Shown: piece after piece, positions 52,662-61,649 of the stretch | Numbering within the stretch: position 1 is the stretch's first letter | How the letters are laid out: each line of letters begins with the position of its first letter | NCBI GenBank assembly: GCA_001898145.1 | Contig: MKSR01000040.1 | Coordinates: 62,001 to 126,000, forward strand | Reading direction: 5' to 3' | From: Dyadobacter sp. 50-39 | GTDB taxonomy: Bacteria > Bacteroidota > Bacteroidia > Cytophagales > Spirosomataceae | DNA: 64,000 bases | Made by a program: the position numbers and the translations under genes | The notes under the pieces: model-generated | Databases searched by the model: none | The model's input: only the letters and a program-made list of their open reading frames with translations | Told to the model about the DNA's origin: nothing

Positions 52662-54575
52662 ATGCTGAAATATCTACGGTTCCGATTGCTTCTGTTTGTG
52701 TTGTTGGGGTGGTTTAAACCATTCGCTTACGCGAATCATATTGTGGGTGGAGAGTTGCAGATGAAACCGGCCGGAGCTCCCAATACCTACGAGATTACCC
52801 TGATACAGTTCTGGGACCAGAACAATCTGATCGTGCCGACGCCGGATAATGGCGGCAACCGCGACGTGATGGCCTATTTATACATTTACCAAAAAAGCAA
52901 CAAGCGTTACAAAGCCACCGTCAAGCTCGACTATCTCAGTACAGAACAAATCACCTACCAGAACCGGGCTTGCGCAAATAGCCGCTCCCTGAACACTTCC
53001 ATTGGTTACTATAAAGGAAATATCTATCTCGATCCTGCGAATTTCAGTGATCCGGGCGGCTATTTTATCGCTTGGGAGCGCTGCTGCCGCAATGGCGATA
53101 TCAACAATATAGAAAAGCCCGGCGACAACGGGATGGTTTTCTACCTGGAATTCCCTCCCCTTTCCGTCCGGAATTCATCCCCGGAGATTGTAGCGCCGAA
53201 TGGCCAGTACATTTGTATCAACAGGCCTTTTTCCATGCCGATGAATGCGACGGATGCGGATGGAGACGAACTGCGGTATTCCCTCGTGACGCCCATGCGC
53301 GGTACCACGAGCCCGGGCGTCACGATTGGCGACAGCCTTTCGAAAAGCAGCTATCCGCTCGTGACCTGGTCTAATGGTATCGGCTTGTCGAATGTGATCC
53401 CCGGTTCGAAGCCCCTGGCGATCGATGCCACGGGAAAACTGACCGTAACGGCCAACGCGCTGGGGCTGTATGTGTTCACGGTGCAATGCGAGGAGTTCCG
53501 GAACGGCAATCGGATCGGCCTGGTGCGAAGGGATTTCCAGTTGCTGGTGATCGACTGCAATGACGACCAGCCAGAGCCGCCTGTGATCAAAATGGAAGGG
53601 GCCAGCGTTTCCGAAGTAAGTTTTTGCCCCGAGTCTCCTGTGGAACTCACCACCGACGATGCCGCAGACTGGTCGTATCAGTGGCAGCTCAACGGGCTCA
53701 ACATCCCCGGGGAGACTGGCGCCAGCATTATGGTGAAGGATTCGGGTAACTATTCCGTCATCAAGAGTTATACCAAAAAATGCTCCCGCGATACGGCTTC
53801 ATCCCTTGTGCATGCGACCTACACCCAGTCACCTCCGGCCGTGATTTCAGCAGATAAGCAAATGCTGTGCGACAATGATTCCATTGTGCTCCTGGGCAAT
53901 GGCGGAATCAACGCAACGAGCGATAAATTATCCTGGCGAAACGGGCCTGCATTGCTGGAAGCAAAAGGTCCGGCCCTGACAGTGAAGGAGCCGGGCATTT
54001 ATATTCTGGAAATCGACGATGCTGTGCCAGGCTGTGCCGGCAAAGACACGCTGGAAATCGGGCGCGAGGAATGGACGATGGCTTTGCCCGAAAAGCAGGG
54101 CATTCCGGAAGGCAGCAGCAGCCGGGTGATACCTTTGCTAAATCCAGACACTCCTTCCTATACCTATGCATGGTCGCCTCCCGACGGATTGCTGTCTGCA
54201 GTGAGCGAGAAGGTGGCAACGATCGCCGCCCCGGCACAGTCTGAACAGCTGTATCATTTGCGCGTCACTTCGGCCAATGGCTGCACCGCCGAGGACAGTG
54301 TGCTGGTATATCTTATCAAGCGGATCTATATTCCATCGTCATTCTCGCCCAATGGTGACGGTCATAATGATACGTTTCAGATTTTCAATGCCCAGCAGCG
54401 GATCGAGCAAATGCGGATCTATAACCGCTGGGGAGAGCTCATCTTCCAATCGACCGGCTATGAAAGACCCTGGGATGGTACTTACAAAAATACACCGGTC
54501 CCTGCGGGCAGTTATCCTTATGTTGTCAAGACAGCCGAGCAGGAAATCAATGGTACAGTACTACTTTTGAAGTAA
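52662..54575 (+). CDS. T9SS type B-exported surface protein
   Basis: The protein has 637 residues. A signal peptide (about 1-24) ends before NHIVGGELQM, the N-terminus typical of large Bacteroidota surface proteins. The middle has Ig/PKD-like domains (YQWQLNGLNIPGETG, YTYAWSPPDG) and paired cysteines. The C-terminal approximately 90 residues are the gliding-motility-associated (CHU_C) sorting domain: IPSSFSPNGDGHNDTFQIF, MRIYNRWGELIF, WDGTYKNTPVPAGSYPYVV. It should be secreted by the type IX system and anchored on the cell surface. The ligand or role is unknown. The gene reads away from the susC 2 operon. Confidence 0.9.
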   Translation: MLKYLRFRLLLFVLLGWFKPFAYANHIVGGELQMKPAGAPNTYEITLIQFWDQNNLIVPTPDNGGNRDVMAYLYIYQKSNKRYKATVKLDYLSTEQITYQNRACANSRSLNTSIGYYKGNIYLDPANFSDPGGYFIAWERCCRNGDINNIEKPGDNGMVFYLEFPPLSVRNSSPEIVAPNGQYICINRPFSMPMNATDADGDELRYSLVTPMRGTTSPGVTIGDSLSKSSYPLVTWSNGIGLSNVIPGSKPLAIDATGKLTVTANALGLYVFTVQCEEFRNGNRIGLVRRDFQLLVIDCNDDQPEPPVIKMEGASVSEVSFCPESPVELTTDDAADWSYQWQLNGLNIPGETGASIMVKDSGNYSVIKSYTKKCSRDTASSLVHATYTQSPPAVISADKQMLCDNDSIVLLGNGGINATSDKLSWRNGPALLEAKGPALTVKEPGIYILEIDDAVPGCAGKDTLEIGREEWTMALPEKQGIPEGSSSRVIPLLNPDTPSYTYAWSPPDGLLSAVSEKVATIAAPAQSEQLYHLRVTSANGCTAEDSVLVYLIKRIYIPSSFSPNGDGHNDTFQIFNAQQRIEQMRIYNRWGELIFQSTGYERPWDGTYKNTPVPAGSYPYVVKTAEQEINGTVLLLK

Positions 54576-54608
54576 ACCGACATTTTTCAATTTTGTGTCG
54601 TCCCTCCA

Positions 54609-54998
54609 TCATCCCTGCTTGAACTCCTGAAAAGTGCCGTCAGAATAAAAAATAAGCACTTTTTCAATCTTTTTTTCCGGTAAAACAACCGGTTTCTCCT
54701 TTACGACATTTGCTTGAACCGGCTGCGGCGCGGGAGTGGCTTTTTTACGAGATTCTAAGGCTGTTTCTTGCACGGGTGCAGGAGCAATAACAGGTAGGGG
54801 TTCGTCGTCGAGTATCCAATGGATCCCCAAGTCGGGAAAGCGCTTTACAATTTTCTGCACCATGTCCAGGCTCGGTTTATTTCTCCCTGCAAGTATGTGC
54901 GACATGCTCGATCGTTGAATGCCTATTTCATCAGCGAAGAGGGACGGTGTTATATTTTTGTCAACTAGTATCTGTTTAATCTTGTCGGTAAGATTCAT
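54609..54998 (-). CDS. XRE-family helix-turn-helix regulator
   Basis: The protein has 129 residues. An N-terminal HTH (KIKQILVDKNITPSLFADEIGIQRSSMSHIL, GRNKPSLDMVQKIVKRFPDLGIHWIL) is followed by a Pro/Lys-rich linker and a short tail KVLIFYSDGTFQEFKQG. Such proteins are common in Cytophagales; targets are unknown. It is convergent with the preceding surface-protein gene. Confidence 0.88.
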   Translation of the reverse strand: MNLTDKIKQILVDKNITPSLFADEIGIQRSSMSHILAGRNKPSLDMVQKIVKRFPDLGIHWILDDEPLPVIAPAPVQETALESRKKATPAPQPVQANVVKEKPVVLPEKKIEKVLIFYSDGTFQEFKQG

Positions 54999-55178
54999 GA
55001 TGCAATTTAAAATTGTTTACGCAAAAGTAAATTACAAAAATCAATAATGCAATTTATAAATGTATTCCCATGTAGTCCAGGAAAGTAATTATTGTTAACC
55101 CAAACAATATATAAATGTAACTATATAATCAAGTGCACAATTGTCACATTTATAAACAGTAAATATTGGAGCAAAAAA

Positions 55179-55206
55179 AGTGCGACACGAATAGTCATGC
55201 CGCACT
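55179..55206 (-). terminator. Terminator of dapD
   Basis: AGTGCG (55179-55184) pairs with CGCACT (55201-55206), with further partial pairing inside. On the - strand it is followed by a run of seven T. It lies 33 bp past the stop. Confidence 0.75.
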
Positions 55207-55239
55207 GAGATTTGATTATTTGGGGTGTTCCCGGGTATC

Positions 55240-56055
55240 CTACACCGCTACGCTATTGTCACGAAGGGCGTCATTCAGCGAAGTTTTGAGATCGGTGCTT
55301 GGCTTGCGCTTGCCGATGATCAATGCACATGGTACGTGATATGTACCGGCTGCAAATTCCTTTGGAAGTGTTCCGGGGATAACCACAGAGTCTTCCGGCA
55401 CATAACCTTTATATTCAACTGGCTCGCTGCCTGTTACGTCGATGATTTTAGAGCTGCCTGTGATGGTAACGCCAGCTCCCAAAACGGCTCTTTTTCCTAC
55501 GCGGGCACCTTCCACCACGATACAACGTGAGCCGATGAAGGCGCCATCTTCAATAATTACAGGTGCCGCCTGAACAGGTTCGAGCACCCCTCCTATTCCC
55601 ACTCCACCGCTGAGGTGAACATTTTTACCGATCTGTGCACAGCTACCCACAGTGGCCCAGGTATCAACCATCGTACCTTCATCGATATAAGCACCGATAT
55701 TCACGTAAGAAGGCATCAGCACTACGCCTTTGGAAATGTAGGCACCGTACCTGGCTACTGCCGGGGGCACTACCCTAACGCCCAATTGCTCATAGCCGGA
55801 TTTTAGTTTCATTTTATCGTGGTATTCGAAAATGCCAACTTCGCTAACTTGCATTTGCTGGATTGGGAAGTATAGAATGATCGCTTTTTTTAGCGCTTCA
55901 TTCACAACCCATCCGCCATTAGCATCTGGTTCTGCTACACGAATGCGCCCTTTGTCAACTTCTTCAATGATATCACGGATGAAGTTCTTGGCTGATTCTT
56001 CTTTCAATAATTCGCGGTTAGTCCAGTAGTTCTCGATCTGCTCAGTAAAATTCAT
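55240..56055 (-). CDS. dapD: Tetrahydrodipicolinate N-succinyltransferase
   Basis: The enzyme adds succinyl to tetrahydrodipicolinate in lysine/diaminopimelate synthesis. The 271-residue length matches DapD. After an alpha-helical N-terminal domain the left-handed beta-helix hexapeptide repeats are seen (ARYGAYISKGVVLMPSYVNIGAYIDEG, VDTWATVGSCAQIGKNVHLSGGVGIGG). The acceptor-site EDGAFIGSRCIVVEGARVG follows. It is divergent from gapA with a 392-bp gap between. Confidence 0.95.
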   Translation of the reverse strand: MNFTEQIENYWTNRELLKEESAKNFIRDIIEEVDKGRIRVAEPDANGGWVVNEALKKAIILYFPIQQMQVSEVGIFEYHDKMKLKSGYEQLGVRVVPPAVARYGAYISKGVVLMPSYVNIGAYIDEGTMVDTWATVGSCAQIGKNVHLSGGVGIGGVLEPVQAAPVIIEDGAFIGSRCIVVEGARVGKRAVLGAGVTITGSSKIIDVTGSEPVEYKGYVPEDSVVIPGTLPKEFAAGTYHVPCALIIGKRKPSTDLKTSLNDALRDNSVAV

Positions 56056-56447
56056 ATTAAAGTATAGAGTTAATAAAATTCATTTAATTCGTTGTTTTTC
56101 AATTGATTATCTATTTGGTTAATATTTAAACTAACACAAAATAAGTAGATAACAAGGACTCACATAAAATGAGCGGGAATACTTCCAGCGATTGTTATTG
56201 TGCAATAATATAGGTTAAATATGTACTATCAAAGCATCGTAAACAAAACAGAAGAGAATATAAAATACTATTTTTATTAGCAAATTAAGGAAAAGAATTG
56301 CTAATATAATGGGTTTTCGCCACTAATTTGCTAATTATATTGTCAATCATAGCTCCTGACACTTACTTTCTTATATTTCTTCGGATCGCTTTTCATCCGC
56401 GGACATTTTTATTAATATTGCGGCAGAAATAACCAATCTACCTCGAT
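56056..56447. promoter_or_regulatory. 392-bp divergent dapD/gapA control region with repeated sites
   Basis: The A/T-rich gap contains perfect inverted arms ATTAGCAAATTA (56276-56287) and TAATTTGCTAAT (56324-56335), and a third related site AATTGCTAAT at 56296-56305. Three similar sites suggest an operator. The gapA -7 box is probably TAATATTG (56413-56420), 27 bp before the ATG. No gene is supported here. Confidence 0.55.
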
Positions 56448-57461
56448 ATGTCAAAAGTAAAAGTCGCAATCAACGGATTTGGCCGCATCGGTCGCCTTGT
56501 TTACCGTCAAATCTACAACATGGAGGGCATCGATATCGTAGCCATCAATGATTTGACCAGTCCAAAAGTATTAGCACATCTTCTTAAATACGATACTGCA
56601 CAGGGCCGTTTTGACGCTGATGTTAAACCTACCGACAATTCAATTGTGGTAAACGGCGAAAACATCGTGATCTATGCACAGCGTGACCCTTCACAAATTC
56701 CCTGGGCTCAGCATGACGTAGACGTGGTTCTGGAATGTACAGGTTTCTTTACCAGTGCAGAATCAGCCGGCGCGCACATCAAAGCTGGTGCTAAAAAAGT
56801 GGTTATCTCCGCTCCTGCTACCGGCGACCTGAAAACAATCGTTTTCAACGTGAACCACGACATTCTTGACGGTTCAGAAACGATCATCAGCGGTGCTTCA
56901 TGTACCACTAACTGCCTTGCTCCGATGGCGCAAGTGCTCGAAGAGAAATTTGGTATCGTGAATGGCTTGATGACCACCATCCATGCTTACACAAACGACC
57001 AGAACACACAGGATGCTCCTCACCCGAAAGGCGATTTGAGAAGAGCAAGAGCAGCTGCTCAGAACATCGTTCCTAACAGCACAGGTGCTGCCAAAGCGAT
57101 CGGTCTTGTATTGCCTTCATTGAAAGGTAAATTGGACGGATCTGCTCAACGTGTTCCTACCCTGACAGGTTCATTGACCGAGTTGACAGTTGTTCTTGGC
57201 CGCGAAACCAGCGTAGAAGAAATCAATGCTGCAATGAAAGCAGCTGCTAACGAGAGCTACGGCTACACTGAGGACGAAATCGTGAGCAGCGATATCATCG
57301 GTATCAGCTACGGTTCACTTTTCGACGCTACTCAGACACGCGTTCAGAAAGTAGGTGACGTTCAGCTTGTTAGAACTGTTTCATGGTACGACAACGAAAT
57401 GTCATACGTGTCTCAGCTTGTTAGAACTGTATACTACTTTGCTGGTTTGATCCAGAAGTAA
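56448..57461 (+). CDS. gapA: Glyceraldehyde-3-phosphate dehydrogenase, type I
   Basis: The enzyme oxidises glyceraldehyde 3-phosphate with NAD in glycolysis. The 337-residue length is normal. [15 protein letters not shown] is the NAD fold, [12 protein letters not shown] holds the catalytic Cys, [17 protein letters not shown] carries the active-site His, and [21 protein letters not shown] is the C-terminal signature. An Asp in AINDLTS supports NAD preference. It takes the glyceraldehyde 3-phosphate produced by the galactonate aldolase into central metabolism. Confidence 0.97.
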   Translation: MSKVKVAINGFGRIGRLVYRQIYNMEGIDIVAINDLTSPKVLAHLLKYDTAQGRFDADVKPTDNSIVVNGENIVIYAQRDPSQIPWAQHDVDVVLECTGFFTSAESAGAHIKAGAKKVVISAPATGDLKTIVFNVNHDILDGSETIISGASCTTNCLAPMAQVLEEKFGIVNGLMTTIHAYTNDQNTQDAPHPKGDLRRARAAAQNIVPNSTGAAKAIGLVLPSLKGKLDGSAQRVPTLTGSLTELTVVLGRETSVEEINAAMKAAANESYGYTEDEIVSSDIIGISYGSLFDATQTRVQKVGDVQLVRTVSWYDNEMSYVSQLVRTVYYFAGLIQK

Positions 57462-57475
57462 TAGAAACACCTTAT

Positions 57476-57515
57476 AAAAAGGCCCGTTCCAGCAAATGCC
57501 GGAACGGGCCTTTTT
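57476..57515. terminator. Bidirectional terminator between gapA and trmB
   Basis: The perfect 15-bp stem AAAAAGGCCCGTTCC/GGAACGGGCCTTTTT lies between the two convergent genes. Confidence 0.93.
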
Positions 57516-57529
57516 ATTTGCATCCGCTG

Positions 57530-58189
57530 CTAAACCAGCTGTGCTTTAATGTACTTGATCGTGTAACCCTTTGCAGTGAAAATTCCTTCATAATGCGTGC
57601 GGACGCCGTGGTGCTCATCGAGCAAATGCGATTGGTAGAGATCATACGTATGCTCCACGATCCGGAAATTCGTTGCTTCCCCCAGTGTCTGCAAAGTGTA
57701 ATCATACAGGAAATCGCTATCCGTTTTGAGAAAAAACATACCTCCATCCTTCAAAAAGGCGGCATATTTGGCTAGGAAACCCGGGTTGGTGAGCCGGTAC
57801 TTCTCATTACGGTCACGCACCTGCGGATCAGGATGGATGAGCCAGATCTCGCTGAGTTCGCCATGCGCGAAAAATTCATCCGAATACTGGATACCGGCCC
57901 GGAGAAAGGCCACATTCGTCAGGTTCTGCTCGGTCGCCAATGCACTTCCGCGTGCGATCCTGTCACCTTTGATGTCCACCCCTATGAAGTTCTTCTCCGG
58001 AAACTTCTTGCCCAACCCGATGGTATATTCACCCTTACCGCATGCAAGCTCGACCACGATCGGACTTTCGTTATTAAAATATAGCTTGTTCCAATTGCCT
58101 TTGATCTCCGAATAAAGCGGTTTGCCCGCCTGTACTACATTTTCTGCCTGCTCACTGAACCTGTAATGATCTAATTTTCTTCTTGCCAT
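57530..58189 (-). CDS. trmB: tRNA (guanine-N7)-methyltransferase
   Basis: The enzyme methylates G46 of tRNA with S-adenosylmethionine. The 219-residue protein shows the SAM-binding PIVVELACGKGEYTIGLGKKFP, the acidic GVDIKGDRIARG, and LIHPDPQVRDRNEKYRLTNPGFL, and ends at a typical FTAKGYTIKY strand. It is the last gene of the leftward tonB-folC-trmB set, 15 nt after folC. Confidence 0.95.
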   Translation of the reverse strand: MARRKLDHYRFSEQAENVVQAGKPLYSEIKGNWNKLYFNNESPIVVELACGKGEYTIGLGKKFPEKNFIGVDIKGDRIARGSALATEQNLTNVAFLRAGIQYSDEFFAHGELSEIWLIHPDPQVRDRNEKYRLTNPGFLAKYAAFLKDGGMFFLKTDSDFLYDYTLQTLGEATNFRIVEHTYDLYQSHLLDEHHGVRTHYEGIFTAKGYTIKYIKAQLV

Positions 58190-58204
58190 TATACTTTTAT
58201 GCTC

Positions 58205-59506
58205 TTATAAACTTTCAATATCCGCGACCACAAAGGTACTACCACCGACGTAAATTGCATCCGACGGCGCAGAATCTCTTACGGCCGCTTCCAGCGCTTC
58301 ATTCACATTCCCGAAGGTCTCGCCCTCCAAACCATGTTCAAATGCCCTGGACTGCAATTCTGCGGCCTTTAGCGCCCGCATATTGGACGGTTCGCAGAAG
58401 TAGTACTTTGCCTCTTTCGGAAACAACGATAGCATGGTTGCGATGTCTTTGTCTCCCACAAACCCGATAACGAAGCGCCTGGTACCCTTGCAAACCGAAT
58501 CAAACTGCGCCAAAGTCATCGACAAGCCAGCGGTGTTGTGTGCCGTATCACAATAAACGTCAGGGTTTTGCCTCAGTTGCTGCCAGCGACCTTTCAGGCC
58601 CGTGATCGGGCTCACCGACTGCATGGCCGTTCTGATCGAATCATCCGTTATCGACCAGCCCCGGGAGGCAAGTACTTTCGCTGCCGCCCATACGCCGGTA
58701 ATGTTTTTCAACTGGTAAGAGCCTCTGAGATCCGAAACAAGATCTTTGATCAACACCGTCCCGGACGCCCTTTCCTTCACATCCACCAGCATTTTGCCAT
58801 CTTGCAATCCATTATACACAACTTCAAATGCATCGGATGCGAATGTCAATGGTGCGCCGACTGCCAGGGCAGCGGCAGTGATAACGTCCCCGATTTCGGA
58901 ATCCTGGTATTCGCTGACGACCACCGGCACACCCGGTTTGATAATACCGGCCTTTTCTCCTGCAATCTTGCCCAATGTATCACCCAAAAACTGCATATGG
59001 TCGAAACTGATATTGGTGATAACGGCAAGTTCAGGTGTGATGACATTTGTTGAATCCAGTCTGCCGCCCATGCCTACCTCTATCACGGCCACATCTACAT
59101 TCGCCTTCTCAAAATAGGAAAATGCCATCGCAACCGTCACCTCAAAGAAAGAGGGGGCTAAGTTATCAATGTTAGATCTTTGATCAGCAACAAAATCGAT
59201 GATGAAATCTTCCGGCACAAATTCACCATTCACGCGGATACGCTCACGAAAGTCCTTTAAATGAGGCGATGTGTAGAGTCCCACCCGGTATCCGGAAGCT
59301 TGCAGGATCGCTGCGAGCATGTGAGAAGTGCTTCCTTTGCCGTTTGTGCCGGCAATGTGAATGGTAGGATATTTGTCCTGCGGATCGCCCAGGGACTTAC
59401 ACAATTCCCTGGTAGTATGAAGGCCCGGCTTGAAAGCACGGGCCCCGATATGCTGAAAAACCGGCAACCTGTCGTACAGATATCCGATCGTTTCCTGATA
59501 AGTCAT
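58205..59506 (-). CDS. folC: Folylpolyglutamate synthase / dihydrofolate synthase
   Basis: The enzyme ligates glutamate to dihydropteroate and to folates. The 433-residue Mur-ligase-type protein shows IHIAGTNGKGSTSHMLAAI (P-loop), SPHLKDFRERIRVNG, EVGMGGRLDSTNVI, ITNISFDHMQFLGDTLGKIAGEKAGIIK and the C-terminal DTAHNTAGL. It starts 7 nt after the tonB-like gene. Confidence 0.95.
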   Translation of the reverse strand: MTYQETIGYLYDRLPVFQHIGARAFKPGLHTTRELCKSLGDPQDKYPTIHIAGTNGKGSTSHMLAAILQASGYRVGLYTSPHLKDFRERIRVNGEFVPEDFIIDFVADQRSNIDNLAPSFFEVTVAMAFSYFEKANVDVAVIEVGMGGRLDSTNVITPELAVITNISFDHMQFLGDTLGKIAGEKAGIIKPGVPVVVSEYQDSEIGDVITAAALAVGAPLTFASDAFEVVYNGLQDGKMLVDVKERASGTVLIKDLVSDLRGSYQLKNITGVWAAAKVLASRGWSITDDSIRTAMQSVSPITGLKGRWQQLRQNPDVYCDTAHNTAGLSMTLAQFDSVCKGTRRFVIGFVGDKDIATMLSLFPKEAKYYFCEPSNMRALKAAELQSRAFEHGLEGETFGNVNEALEAAVRDSAPSDAIYVGGSTFVVADIESL

Positions 59507-59513
59507 TTAAGTA

Positions 59514-60440
59514 TTAACGTGAACGTATTTTAAAGGTGATCGTACCAATCGATTCGTCGGGTACGTTGGCCGATTTTGGCACGAAGGTAAGATCTCTCAC
59601 CGCGCTTTTGTATTTGTTGACTACTGCATAGTCGGTGACTGTGGTCGCTTGCGTAATCACACTTTTCACACGGCCATTCTTGTCCACCGTAATTTTAAAT
59701 GTAATATCGCCGGTGGCATCCGAATTGTCATCTACGACAGGTCTTCTGGACCAGCTCCAACCCGACAGGTTGAGGCCAACATTGGTACCTCCGCCGCCGC
59801 CTTCGCCCTTGTAGGTTTTGGCGAATAGGCTTCCCGTTTTGGAACCTTTGTCGCCAACGCCTTCCGCATCGTCGCCATTGTTGTTCCCGCCAACGCCCGT
59901 TTTAGTGCCGTTCGTGCCGTTACTTCCTGATTTGGCACCGGAGGATTTGCTGAACAATGCGTCCTTATTGACCGCCTTCTCCGGCGCAGGCTTAGCTACC
60001 GGTGCGGATGAGTTTTCGCTGCCCGTTGATTTTTTGACGTCAGTCTTCTCGGGGGCTTCCACCGGGCTCTCTACCTTCGAAGTAATCGCGGGTTTCTCAG
60101 CGACGGTTTTTACGGGCTTGGGGGACTCTATTTTCGGGGGTGTCGGAGGTGTTGGTTTCGGTGTAGCTACCGATTTCACCTTTTTGACCTCTTCGGCATC
60201 AGCCTTCATATTCTCCCTGACCTTGCTGTCATTCGGTTTATTGTAGGTTTGAACATCCCCTTTTCCCACTTTGCTGGTCCCGTAATTCACCTCCACAAAC
60301 AATTCCATGGGTGCTACTTTGGGAAGCGAGGAGCTGAGCCGGATAAAGAAGAATAGGCCCAGCATGGCCGCGGTAATCCCAAAGGACCACGCCCATGATA
60401 TCGCGATTCGCTGCCGGTCTTCTGCCTGTAATGTGATCAT
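59514..60440 (-). CDS. TonB-like energy transducer
   Basis: The protein has 308 residues. A short cytoplasmic start precedes one membrane helix (SWAWSFGITAAMLGLFFFI, about 14-33). A long Pro/Lys/Glu and Gly-rich periplasmic linker follows, then a C-terminal TonB-fold domain (ATGDITFKITVDKNGRVKSV, VNKYKSAVRDLTFVPKSA, GTITFKI). It would transmit proton-motive force to outer-membrane receptors, such as the SusC proteins here, but no ExbB/ExbD genes are in view. Confidence 0.82.
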   Translation of the reverse strand: MITLQAEDRQRIAISWAWSFGITAAMLGLFFFIRLSSSLPKVAPMELFVEVNYGTSKVGKGDVQTYNKPNDSKVRENMKADAEEVKKVKSVATPKPTPPTPPKIESPKPVKTVAEKPAITSKVESPVEAPEKTDVKKSTGSENSSAPVAKPAPEKAVNKDALFSKSSGAKSGSNGTNGTKTGVGGNNNGDDAEGVGDKGSKTGSLFAKTYKGEGGGGGTNVGLNLSGWSWSRRPVVDDNSDATGDITFKITVDKNGRVKSVITQATTVTDYAVVNKYKSAVRDLTFVPKSANVPDESIGTITFKIRSR

Positions 60441-60503
60441 CTATCAAAAAATTGGGTTTTCTTTCGGAAAACGTAAAAGTAGTAAAAAACGTATGCAACA
60501 AAA

Positions 60504-60526
60504 AAAGGAGGCCAGCGACCTCCTTT
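60504..60526 (-). terminator. Terminator of the HU/SPOR gene
   Basis: AAAGGAGG/CCTCCTTT forms an 8-bp stem with a 7-nt loop. On the - strand a seven-T run follows, 23 bp past the stop. Confidence 0.8.
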
Positions 60527-60548
60527 CTCAATATCCAGGTTTAAAACC

Positions 60549-61619
60549 TTATTTTTTCTTGTATACCCAGCCTGCTTCCCCGATTACCGATTTGAGTTTC
60601 GCGGAAGCGCGGTAAGCATCCGTTTCATTGTCAAATCCATCCACGGCAACTTTTACTTTTTTGCTGCGCGCGTCGGCGGGGATGATCAATGCGTTCGTAA
60701 ATCCTTTCTCGTTCAGCTGCGCCAGCAAAACATTGGCCTGCTTGGTGCCTTTGAATGCGCCCGCGATCACGTAGAACTTAGTCGAAGCAACCTCCGCTGG
60801 TTTCGTCGTAGCGGCAGCAACAGGCGCCGGTGCGGGTGAAGGCGTTACCGTTTCAGCGGCAGGTACAGCTGCGGAATCCACCGGCATAGAGTCGGCTTTT
60901 GCCACAACCGCCTCGGTAGCAGGCACTGGCTCAGGCAGTTTCACTTCCTCGGCTTCCACCGTGGTCGTTTCCACAGCTTGTTCCCTGCTGAACATTTCAG
61001 CAAACGGGTTCAGCGTGCTTTTGATGTATTCGTTTTCGGTGTTAACCAGGAAAAAGCTCAGTCCGCAAAGCAAACCTGCGATGACGGCGGCCGCAGCCCA
61101 GCCCGTCCAGCGACGTGGCCGTGCCTCTGTTTCCAGTTCCACTACTTCAACATCGTCGTTCACATATTGTGCGGAATTTAATGCAGCTACCGGACGGGCC
61201 TGTACTTCAACGGCTTTCACCTTTTCGAAGCCATACCACTCATCTTTGAAATACTTACCGGTGTTAGGTTCGAAAACCAGCTTGCCTTCGACATTGTGCT
61301 TGAATTCTCCAATGCCTGCAATGCTCGCTTCACCGTTCCGATCCAGCCCCGATCTCAGACGATCGGTGTAGCCTTTAATGTAATCCACCGCATCCGCATG
61401 CGTGACCTTCTCGTGGCGCGAGATGTAGTTCGCCAGCAGTCCATCGTCCAGTTTCAGGTACTCATTGAACGCAAGCCTTTTTACAGGCGGCGCGAAAATG
61501 CCCGAATTACCATCATACACCGCAGGCACCTGATGCGAAAGCAAGGCACCGAAGCCGGGAATGATCACGAATTCGTACTCTCCGATGAGTTTCCGAATGA
61601 CTGTTTCGACTGCTATCAT
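60549..61619 (-). CDS. CCDC81-type HU domain and SPOR protein
   Basis: The protein has 356 residues. An N-terminal HU-like domain of the CCDC81 type (IGEYEFVIIPGFGALLSHQVPA, RLAFNEYLKLDDGLLANYISRHE, GEFKHNVEGKLVFEPN) is followed by a membrane helix (about 171-192). A Pro/Ala/Val-rich periplasmic linker and a C-terminal SPOR domain (FYVIAGAFKGTKQANVLLAQLNEKGF) follow. SPOR domains bind denuded peptidoglycan at division sites, so a role in division or envelope biogenesis is likely. It is the last gene of a leftward set with a beta-barrel gene. Confidence 0.9.
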   Translation of the reverse strand: MIAVETVIRKLIGEYEFVIIPGFGALLSHQVPAVYDGNSGIFAPPVKRLAFNEYLKLDDGLLANYISRHEKVTHADAVDYIKGYTDRLRSGLDRNGEASIAGIGEFKHNVEGKLVFEPNTGKYFKDEWYGFEKVKAVEVQARPVAALNSAQYVNDDVEVVELETEARPRRWTGWAAAAVIAGLLCGLSFFLVNTENEYIKSTLNPFAEMFSREQAVETTTVEAEEVKLPEPVPATEAVVAKADSMPVDSAAVPAAETVTPSPAPAPVAAATTKPAEVASTKFYVIAGAFKGTKQANVLLAQLNEKGFTNALIIPADARSKKVKVAVDGFDNETDAYRASAKLKSVIGEAGWVYKKK

Positions 61620-61649
61620 GAAACGAAGTTTGGTGTTAACTCAGCGAAG

